This document shows positions 56,801 through 64,000 of a DNA stretch of 64,000 nt, in pieces. Each line of letters begins with the position of its first letter. Within the stretch, counting starts at the first letter, position 1. The notes below the pieces were generated by a model. That model did not search any database and was not told the origin of the DNA. It saw only the letters and a list, made by a program, of their open reading frames with translations. Both the position numbers and the translations under genes were made by a program. This stretch comes from Telopea speciosissima (Eukaryota > Streptophyta > Magnoliopsida > Proteales > Proteaceae), in assembly GCF_018873765.1 (NCBI RefSeq), contig NC_057916.1:10434001-10498000 (forward strand), given 5' to 3'.

Positions 56801-59743
56801 ATAGAAACTAGGATGGAATCCTTCTAGATCTATTGCTATTACATGCAAAATAGAAGTAATGGAAAATTCTACTTAATATCTATCTTAACCACTAAGTAAC
56901 TCATTACATGGAATCAGAAACTAAGAATCTAGAAACTAACTACTTAATCCATTGTAGGCCTTAAATCCCTAAATATTTGGGTTTACAGAATGGGCCCATT
57001 ACAAAATTACTTAGCCCATGACCCATATAACCTATTGGGGACTTAAATTTGGGCTTAAGTTATTGAATTGCAGGTTCAACTTGACCCAAAAAACTGAGCG
57101 AAAACCCAAATCCAAAAATTCTTCTTCCATGGGATGTGATATACATCAACTCTCAAGCTACCAGCGCTACAAAGGGGTGCTTGTTGTGGCCTTTGTTAAA
57201 ATATTATATTTGTGGAGATCTTGGCCGCATCAAGCACTTAAAATGGATCCACTAGTCAAGGAAATTTTCGTCATTCCTGGTCATACTTTGATGTGTGGAA
57301 GACTCTAGCTGTATAGGAGAATTGTTGTTTTTAAGTCGAAATATTTTGCTGAGATTTTCTTGACAGCCAAATGTGATGTAATGAACTACCTTTTCTGGCG
57401 TATCTCTTCTCATCTGACAGAGGTTCTCATCATTGAATGTAGATTACTGAATATGAATATTTTAATGTTTTGATTTATTACAGGGAGCTGCTCGTTTGTT
57501 TGGCTCATCGATTTCTGCTAAGGACCTAATAAGTGTCTCTGGGGTAAGTTCAATAAACTTTCAGCTTCCCTTCCTGTTCAACTTTTTCCCTCCCTCTCCC
57601 TCCCTCTGTCTCTGTTGTAATGATGTTGCTAGATATAGTGACAAATTAGTGCATAAATTTAATCTGTATGGTTGTTGCTATAATGTTTTTTTTTTGGGTG
57701 AAAATTGTTGCTATAATGTTGTAAGCATAATTATATTATTGCTATACTAGATATAATGGGTACATAAAAAAAATACAAGGGCGCCTTGTCGCCCAAGTGC
57801 TTAGGCGGCCCTCTAATGCCCCTTGGGTTGCCTAAGCGCCTTAACAACTATGAGTGAATCAATATTTTGGCTTTTTCCTATTTGTATATTTAGATTCTTT
57901 TTTAATGCTTTTCAGAGGTATTCTAAAAAACTGGAAATATGTATGTGTACCTTTTTCATTTAATCATGAATGAATCAAATACTTCTCCATGGACGAGAGC
58001 TTGTTTAAAGCATTTACTTTACATTGCACTAAAAAGATAACTGGTTTTAGCTTAAGAAATCTCATCATTTCAAGTAATACAAGTTACCCTTGAGTTAATC
58101 AAGATCCACAATTAAATGTGTGGATAGACATATTGACACCATTCAGCAAGCATGGCAGGACATTAAAAAAAAAATCAACCAACAAACAAAAGTATAACTG
58201 GTTTTAGCTTAAGAAATCTCATCATTTCGAGTAATACAAATTACCCTTGAGTTAATCAAGATCCACAATTAAATGTGTGGATAGACATATTGACACTATT
58301 CAGCAAGCATGACAGGACATAAAAAACAAAAAAAAATCAACCAACAAACAAAAGTACAGTTCCCACCCAATCTGAACTATCACCCTGTTATCATTCTAAA
58401 ATCCTAGTCAAGATACTATGTTCCTTGCCAGTCCATCTAATATATACAATTTGATAAATAACTGTCACCTCTGTATTTCTGCAATTATATCTATATTCCT
58501 AGTTAAGCTTGAATCTCAGCTTTCATCTGTATCAGGAGCATCAGATGGTAGATCTCAAAACCTGCACAACCACTTGATTTGTTGAATACCTATATGAGAC
58601 CCATCTTCGTATGGTGTGACTATATATATTTTGTCTGGCTGTCCAAAATGTATAAAATTGCATATTTAACCATCAAGATTGTACACTTTCTGTCAATTTT
58701 CAGCCACTGGTGACATTGGAGATTGGTGCAAGTAGTTCACCTACGAACTAATAATTGACACAAGTCGTAATGAAGATAAACAGCCATTGTTTTGCTTTGT
58801 CTGCAATTCCAATGAACAGCATTAAAATTTCAATATTGTAACTTTGATTGGCTGAGTCATCTTTTATTCTGGCATTATGTGTTGGTTCCCCTGCCTGACT
58901 CTTGAAATCTCAATTTACCAGGTCATTCCACAGGATGTTGTTCTGGCTCTCTTTGCAGCTTGCAGAAGTGGTGATTTTGAATTGGCAAACAAGGAAGTCA
59001 ATAATATAATTGCAGAGGGATATCCAGTTTCTCAGATGTTTTCCCAGGTTTTGTCAGTGGCACCTCTAAATTTCCTGTCTTTTATTTGTCCCTATTTCCT
59101 TCCCTTTCTTCAATATTTTTGGGACTCAGATTGTATGTCTGCCAGTTGTTCGAGGTAGTTGTGGGAGCAGATGATATATCAGATGAACAAAAGGCAAGAA
59201 TCTGCAAGAGATTTGCTGAAGCAGATAAGGTCAGTGCCTTTTAATTATTTAGTTTGTATTGCAGAACATCTGCAGTTTGAACCTATCTTTTTTAGGCATT
59301 GGGTATAGTTTGGGTGTAACAAAAATGAGATTCTTTGTTAGTTTCTATCAAGATACTGAAATATTTACACTTGGCCTAGATGAACTGATTCATTGAAACA
59401 AATGTTCAAGTTGCTCAAAAAGGTGGCCATAGTAGCAAAACCCCAATCTATAACCACATTTTTCTCTCCTTTTTTTCACTATTTAAAATTTAGTGTTTCT
59501 ACGTATAATTGTCGTTGCTTCCAAATGGTCTGATTACAAGCAGAATTCGGTCTCTGTTTCCTTTTCTTTTTTTGGTTATGATAGGAAATTAGAAACATTT
59601 ACTGGGGCATATTCCTCACTTTGCTATTCTGGGGTTTGCAGCGTCTTATCGATGGAGCAGATGAATATTTGCAGTTGATGGATGTAACCAGCAATACAAT
59701 GCGAGCCCTTTGTAACATGCCAGAAGAGTTCTCCTATGAGTAA
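50880..59743 (+). CDS. RFC4: Replication factor C subunit 4
   Basis: Small AAA+ subunit of the RFC clamp loader, which loads PCNA at primer ends in the nucleus; counterpart of Arabidopsis RFC4 (At1g21690, EMB1968). Twelve exons: 50880-50923, 51007-51085, 51204-51283, 52875-52997, 53094-53163, 53269-53342, 53460-53580, 53724-53786, 57484-57543, 58922-59047, 59146-59229 and 59642-59743. All phases join to 341 residues, close to the family's roughly 340. Walker A is GPPGTGKTT at residues 49-57, Walker B LDEADS at 121-126, sensor 1 around N153, the SRC motif at 164-166 (it contacts the neighbouring subunit's ATP), and sensor 2 GDLRR at 208-212. Exon 1 ends TA with donor GTATGA, so an apparent in-frame TAG is spliced away and residue 15 becomes Tyr. 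Intron 8 (3.7 kb) holds repeats. The stop is followed 258 bp later by the convergent PPR gene. Confidence 0.95.
51284..52874 (+). other. RFC4 intron 3
   Basis: A 1.6-kb intron between exons 3 and 4. It includes a GCCTAGGCG-type decayed repeat near 52594-52680 and a poly-T plus GGATGAATGAAAA start near 52707-52735 that resembles an antisense LINE 3' end. No coding frame is recognised. Confidence 0.5.
56189..56274 (-). mobile_element. Truncated plant SINE with 16-bp target duplication
   Basis: The minus strand reads TAAGGCTGTGTACAATATG, then ACCAGACCCCACAGTGGTGG and GAGCCTCGTGCACTGGGTAC, ending in a T-rich tail: the same SINE 3' region as at 17795-17895. It is flanked by GCACTCTGACAGAAAA (56173-56188) and GCACTCTAACAGAAAA (56275-56290), a 16-bp direct repeat with one mismatch, as expected for LINE-driven insertion. 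Confidence 0.75.
56427..57119. repeat. Diverged direct repeat, about 150 bp, in RFC4 intron 8
   Basis: Blocks at 56427-56578 and 56977-57119 share ATTACTTAG, CCATGAC, CATATAACC, GGGGA(A)CTTAAATTT and TTGACCCAAAAA in the same order, offset about 545 bp. The 400 bp between them are unrelated. They could be the two ends of a decayed element or an old duplication; no target duplication was found. Confidence 0.6.
58037..58355. repeat. Recent tandem duplication in RFC4 intron 9
   Basis: Two head-to-tail copies (58037-58193 and 58194-58355) start ATAACTGGTTTTAGC and end ACCAACAAACAAAAGT. By eye they differ at only about five sites plus A-run length, so the duplication is young. No coding role. Confidence 0.85.
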
Positions 59744-60000
59744 AACAGCACATGTTTATCTTGATTGAAGTGCTCAGCATCTCCACCAACAGAAGTAACA
59801 TGTCATTGGAATTTTCATGTAGTAGAACAATTCTTGTTTGAACTGATAAGCAGCTATCTGTTGGGACTTATGCAATTACAAGTTTTAGAAAGAGAGACCA
59901 AACAACATTGCTCATGCCAATTTTGCACATACCCAATGTTGGTACATTTTTTGGAATTCAGAATTCTGAAATGATGACCTATTCTAGTCTCTTTCCAATT

Positions 60001-61542
60001 TCACGGTTTCTGTAGTGGAACCTCAATATTCTGTTCTTTGGTATGTTTAGTAAGTAGCCGCAGTGTCTTGTAAATGGCATCTATCTGTTGATGGTTTGAG
60101 TCTGCTGCCATAAAGGAGTGCACCTGGTTCCCAACCTCAATCCAGCTGTAGCCAGGCTCCTTTACCACTCCTTTCTCCTTGAGTGAGCGTCTAAGTTTTG
60201 CCACCATTTCCCACCTCCCATTTGCTGCATAGATGTGGGAGAGCACAATGTGAGCTTCTGCATCACAAGGCTCCAATTCTAGAAGTCTTGATGCCGCTAA
60301 TTCTGCTAGTTCTCCCTGGCCATGTAATCGGCAGGCTCCAAGCAGTGTACGCCACACTGAAGGACCAAGTTTTTGTTGGATACCACTGATAAGCTCTTCT
60401 GCCTGTTGAAGCTGTCCAGCACGTCCCAAGAGGTCAACAATGCAAGAAATATGCTCTGCCTCTGGCTCAATTTGATACTCTGCCTTCATGCTTCTGAAGA
60501 GGCTTAGACCTAGTGACACCATCCCTGTGTGTCTGCATGCAGACAGGATGGCGAGAAAAGTGATTGTGTCTGGTGTCGTACCTCTCATGCTCATCTCCTC
60601 AAAAACTTTGAGTGCTTTTTCAGCTGTCCCTTGGTGGGAGTAACCTTTAAGGAGAGAATTCCAAGATACAAGATCAGGATTAGTTATAGCATTGAATACA
60701 ACCTCAGCTACTTCCATAGAGCCACATTCTGAGTAGAACCCTACAAGTGAATTCTGGACATGGATGTCAGAAAGAAGGCCCAACTTCAAGGCAATTGTGA
60801 CAAATGGCACCCCCTGAGAGAAGGAAGCCAATCTCCCACATGCACTGAAAACGGAGGCAAGTGTGAACTGGTTTGGTTGCTGTTCCCCTTCTCTCATCAT
60901 AATGACAAACATCCTAAGAGACTCTTCTTCTTGACCTTCAAGTTGAGCATGGCCTGATATCAATGCAGTCCATGATACAATATTTAGTCCTGCCATAGAT
61001 TTGAAAACAAGCCTTGATTCGTTAAGGTTACCCCATTTGGCATACAGGGTTATCAGAGCATTCCCTACAGAAAGGCTCGATAGAATGGCAGTCTTGGTGG
61101 CATATCCATGAAGCTGTTCACCAGGGCTGATGCTTCTCTCTAGGCAGTAGTTGGAGGACAATAGACTTGAGAGTGTATATGAGTCAGGACGTAGGTCCTC
61201 CAAATTGTCGCAGCTGCTATTATGAGAATGGTAGAACTGCATGTGTTTGAAACGGCAGAAGGCCTCTTCATCCCATCTATTCTGTACACACCCCGATATT
61301 ATTGAATTCCAACATACTACATCCAATAATACGTGTTGCTCATCCTCAGCAGAAATTTCGTCGAACAGTTGGCATGCATCAAGCACAACCCCACACCTGC
61401 GGTATGCATTCAGTGCATGCGTGCAAAGATGTACGTCTGATAGACTGCCTAGTTTAAGAGAATGGGCATGAACCATCTTGACCGATGCAGTGAACTTTGA
61501 GTTCACACACTGCTTGAGAGCAAATGAAAGCTGCTTCGCCAT
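60001..61542 (-). CDS. PLS-class pentatricopeptide repeat protein, E subgroup
   Basis: Single-exon, 513 residues. PPR proteins of the PLS class bind organelle RNA in a sequence-specific way; those with E/E+ ends usually take part in C-to-U editing, often with a separate DYW partner. Repeats are visible from about residue 70 on (VVCWNSIISGCVQNRW, NIVSWTALISGHAQ, DLVSWNSLLKGYSHQGTAEK, then TPDTITFLAILSACRHTG). The E region begins near SVWRTLLGACRLHG and runs through LSHIYAANGRWEMVAKLRR to GYSWIEVGNQVHSF (E+). It ends in VPLQKP with no DYW domain. An in-frame TAG directly precedes the ATG, so this start is well supported unless an upstream exon is spliced in. No obvious organelle targeting peptide is visible in MAKQLSFALKQCVNSKF. 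Convergent with RFC4. Confidence 0.92.
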   Translation of the reverse strand: MAKQLSFALKQCVNSKFTASVKMVHAHSLKLGSLSDVHLCTHALNAYRRCGVVLDACQLFDEISAEDEQHVLLDVVCWNSIISGCVQNRWDEEAFCRFKHMQFYHSHNSSCDNLEDLRPDSYTLSSLLSSNYCLERSISPGEQLHGYATKTAILSSLSVGNALITLYAKWGNLNESRLVFKSMAGLNIVSWTALISGHAQLEGQEEESLRMFVIMMREGEQQPNQFTLASVFSACGRLASFSQGVPFVTIALKLGLLSDIHVQNSLVGFYSECGSMEVAEVVFNAITNPDLVSWNSLLKGYSHQGTAEKALKVFEEMSMRGTTPDTITFLAILSACRHTGMVSLGLSLFRSMKAEYQIEPEAEHISCIVDLLGRAGQLQQAEELISGIQQKLGPSVWRTLLGACRLHGQGELAELAASRLLELEPCDAEAHIVLSHIYAANGRWEMVAKLRRSLKEKGVVKEPGYSWIEVGNQVHSFMAADSNHQQIDAIYKTLRLLTKHTKEQNIEVPLQKP

Positions 61543-62378
61543 CTAATTCAGATGCTAAAGATTAGCTTCTATACATGAAGGAATAAACATATTTGGGCAG
61601 TGTGTCGGTGCTACATCTTGTTCCGGAGTTTCTTGTGGGCCTTTCACTCTTCCTCAAAGACCAGCCCCTCTCCCCCTAACAAAAATAAAAAAAAACCCAA
61701 AGAAAATTATAAGAATAATCACTCTTTTAATGCTCCTCAGTCCCGCCATATGCTGGGATTGCTTACTATACAAAGAGAGCTTTTGTCCGCGGTTGTTGGA
61801 CCGTCAGCTTATCTGAAATATAGATCTTTTATATCAGAACTTGCCAGAATATTTGCTCCTCAAAAGCAGCAAAACTCAATTCCCACAGCACAGAGGGGTT
61901 GTAATGTTGTATTGTGGTTTATTACTTATGACGGATTGGACCCTTGCACATGGGTGGGTACTCAAAAGATAGTCGGGAAGTTCATTGCAACATTAATGGA
62001 CACGGTGGTATAAGTTGTGAAATCCCGAAGAGAAACAGCACAGTAATGCTATGAAATGGAACATAGTAGAAATGGAGGTAGAAGCATGAAACGGAGGCCC
62101 AATAATTTGGACAAATATTCAGACGCCTGAAAAGTTTCTTTTTTATATGCATAAATACATAAACAGCCTCAACCTGGTTAAACTAGTACGCAATATATTT
62201 ATATACATGTGGGCTAGAACAGCTGTGTTTAGCACTTGCAATGTGAACAGCTACGTCTTGGCACTTGTTATGTGACCAGAATTAATATGAGCAGCAAGCT
62301 TTTCCGTAACACCAACAGCCTGGTCATCTTTCGCCCCACAATGATAAGCTACATTGGTGGTAAACACTAAGAATCTGG
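61543..62378. other. Intergenic region, PPR promoter side and 3' flank
   Basis: Between the PPR start codon and the stop codon of the minus-strand gene to the right. An open frame of about 137 codons on the plus strand (61600-62013) has lysine-rich low-complexity sequence and no family resemblance; I treat it as chance. Part of 62140-62378 is probably the 3' UTR of the right-hand gene. Confidence 0.5.
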
Positions 62379-62601
62379 TCATCGTTCTCCTAACAATGAT
62401 TCAAAAAGAGCAGCCTCTTCCTCCTGTAAAAGCATAAATAATAGAATATAACGGAATAGAAATTATCCAAGAGTCCAGTTGTGTGATGAAACTGATGACT
62501 GTCATCTGCAAGTTGAGAGGGAAATAGTGACATACCACTAAAGCATTGAATTCCGTCTCTTCATCTATTGAACCTATGGTGGCAGGATCCTCCAAGAGAT
62601 C
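62379..62601 (-). CDS. Last two exons of an unidentified gene (3' partial)
   Basis: Exons 62536-62601 and 62379-62423 on the minus strand encode DLLEDPATIGSIDEETEFNA, then LV, joined in phase 0 to EEEAALFESLLGER and a stop. The acceptor before the first of them (CATCAG), donor GTATGT and acceptor TTTACAG all fit plant consensus, and the acidic, helical C-terminus looks like real protein. I do not recognise the family. Earlier exons must lie above 62601; none could be identified up to 64000, so the gene probably continues beyond the window. Confidence rests on the splice-phase agreement and amino-acid composition only. Confidence 0.55.
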
Positions 62602-64000
62602 CTGATGTATATATATATCCAAGAAGAAAAAAAAGTGTTGTAAGAACACAGTAGAAACCAAGTTGGATCATATATTCCTTTGCCATTTTGTTGATCATGC
62701 AACAGAAACATTTCAAACCACAAGAGTCAATAATGATAAATAAATGTTATAACATTGTTCTTCTGTAATTTTTTTCTTAACGCAGTATAGTTAAGGGCTC
62801 CCAGCTCTGGGCTTGCCCTCTCTATATTAAATTGATCTTTTCAGTGTAAACTGAAGTAGAACCTGTTTTTGGGTAGGTTTATGCACACAATTTGATATAC
62901 TTTACTTATAAAATCCGAGTAAAATTGTAGTCTGGCATAACTATGAAAGCTAGCAAACTGGTTTAATTCCAAGGAGGCAAAGAGAACGTATCTACATGCT
63001 GTAGAAACTCTGGTCCAACTTTGACTACGAAACTCATATCATTATGCATGGTGTAGAGAACTGTATGAAGTATTGTATCCTCATCATTTGGATTGGATGG
63101 GGACTATGAAACTCACATCACTATGCATTGTGTAATACTCACCTAATTTGGATTGGAGAGAAATCATTTAAACCTACTAGAAAAATTGATGGGGTGATTC
63201 TTCTTGCATTCAGCATAGTTTTCACATGTTTATAACGGTCCCTCGAGAAGGTGAGATACTTGTGTTGAAAAAAGAATAAGAGTCTAGTGAGTATTAAGTG
63301 CCGGTTGGTAATTAAATTTCAGATAAGGCATGTTGTGTTTCTGGTAAAGGAAACTGTTCTCCTTCAACAGATTTAAGGCTTGCCCATCAAACCTCTAACC
63401 AAAGAACCTTTTCTCAGTGAACTGCGACCATAAACCATTCCATTAACTAAAATTGATTCTTCAACCAAAAAAAAAAAAACTAAAATTAATTGCAATCACT
63501 AATATTTATAGATTTAAATTAAAGAAACCTACTCTAACTCAGACTCTTAAACACACTTGAATTCTAATGAAGAAACAAAGACAAGGCTCAGCCAACTGCC
63601 ATGCCACTAGCATAACAAAGACCCAAAGCACATAAAAGTTGGTACCCGAGCCCATAAGAAAGAAGCCCATTGCAAATATAAAATAAACCTAACCCAAAAA
63701 GAAAAATAGCCCATTGGGCTGACTGCATCATTTTATTAAGTTGGTTTAATTTGCTTAGAGATTTTTACTTATTGGGGATGGAACTCTTGCACATAATGTA
63801 GTAGTTTAACTGAGAACCACTCTACAGTAGGATTAATGATAGGTCAGCAGTACAGTCCAGCAACAATGATCCCTAGTTGAATGATGAATAAATCAGTAAT
63901 ATTCTCCAACAGCAACAATGAAGCTTCGATTGTATCTCAGTCCTCAGATGTAGACTAACTAAAAAAAAATAGAGAAGAATGGATAGGGATGGGTCTCTCA
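62602..64000. other. Intron or intergenic sequence, no exon recognised
   Basis: AT-rich sequence to the window edge with an (AT)n tract near 62607-62618 and a poly-A run near 63466-63479. It is likely an intron of the partial gene at 62379-62601, since its upstream exons are missing, but no further exon is convincing. Confidence 0.4.

Larger units (their letters stand above)
53787..57483 (+). other. RFC4 intron 8, enlarged by repeats
   Basis: A 3.7-kb intron, long next to its neighbours of 80-140 bp. It contains a SINE copy (56189-56274), a diverged direct repeat (56427-57119) and about 2 kb of unidentified repeat-like sequence (about 54380-56100). No frame matches a known protein. Confidence 0.6.

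Noticed and set aside
61600-62013. 137-codon plus-strand open frame
   Set aside because: Low-complexity lysine/asparagine stretch and no domain; it lies in the upstream region of the PPR gene.
1-64000. tRNA, rRNA or organelle-derived genes
   Set aside because: I saw no cloverleaf-like box A/box B pairs or rRNA core motifs by eye; a tRNAscan-SE run would settle it.

Overview
The window is nuclear DNA of a flowering plant. Evidence: spliced genes with GT-AG introns whose products match plant families (plastid-type signal peptidase, ER glucosidase II, RFC4, a PLS-type PPR protein), plus plant LINEs (L1 and RTE), plant-type SINE pieces, MITEs, a MULE, Copia and Gypsy elements. Introns of 4 to 16 kb filled with transposons suggest a repeat-rich, perhaps early-diverging eudicot or magnoliid, but the species cannot be fixed from sequence alone.

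Layout. 1-8.7 kb: no convincing gene; tandem and direct duplications, a small hAT element with 8-bp target duplications, and a decayed RNase H fragment. 9.1-15.5 kb (minus): six-exon type I signal peptidase of the plastid/thylakoid family. 15.5-21.6 kb: repeats, including a Copia remnant (18586-21078) that was later hit by a 1.5-kb MULE (19487-21029), each with its own target duplication. 21.7-23.8 kb (plus): intronless secreted TolB/DPP6-like beta-propeller. 24.9-50.5 kb (minus): ER glucosidase II alpha subunit, 925 residues in six exons; a 16-kb first intron and a 5.7-kb third intron hold most of the transposons. 50.46-50.88 kb: a 421-bp head-to-head promoter with an E2F-like site. 50.9-59.7 kb (plus): replication factor C subunit 4, 341 residues in 12 exons. 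60.0-61.5 kb (minus): PPR protein, E subgroup. 62.38-62.60 kb (minus): the last two exons of an unidentified gene that runs off the right edge.

The genes are ordinary housekeeping genes. Glucosidase II trims N-glycans in the ER, RFC4 is part of the clamp loader, the peptidase processes plastid proteins, and the PPR protein probably edits or processes organelle RNA. The order beta-propeller then RFC4 on the same strand recalls the Arabidopsis At1g21670/At1g21680-At1g21690 neighbourhood (from memory), here with glucosidase II between them.

The most unusual structures are in glucosidase II intron 1: opposed Copia pieces, a 1.04-kb fold-back hairpin, and an L1 LINE split by a 734-bp GATAC-rich hAT-like element and by a young-looking Gypsy element. 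The LINE's 3' end lies about 20 bp from the exon 1 splice donor. I saw no clearly undescribed biological system; the hairpin, the MULE with foreign-looking cargo and the heavily loaded but apparently intact gene are the best candidates for follow-up.
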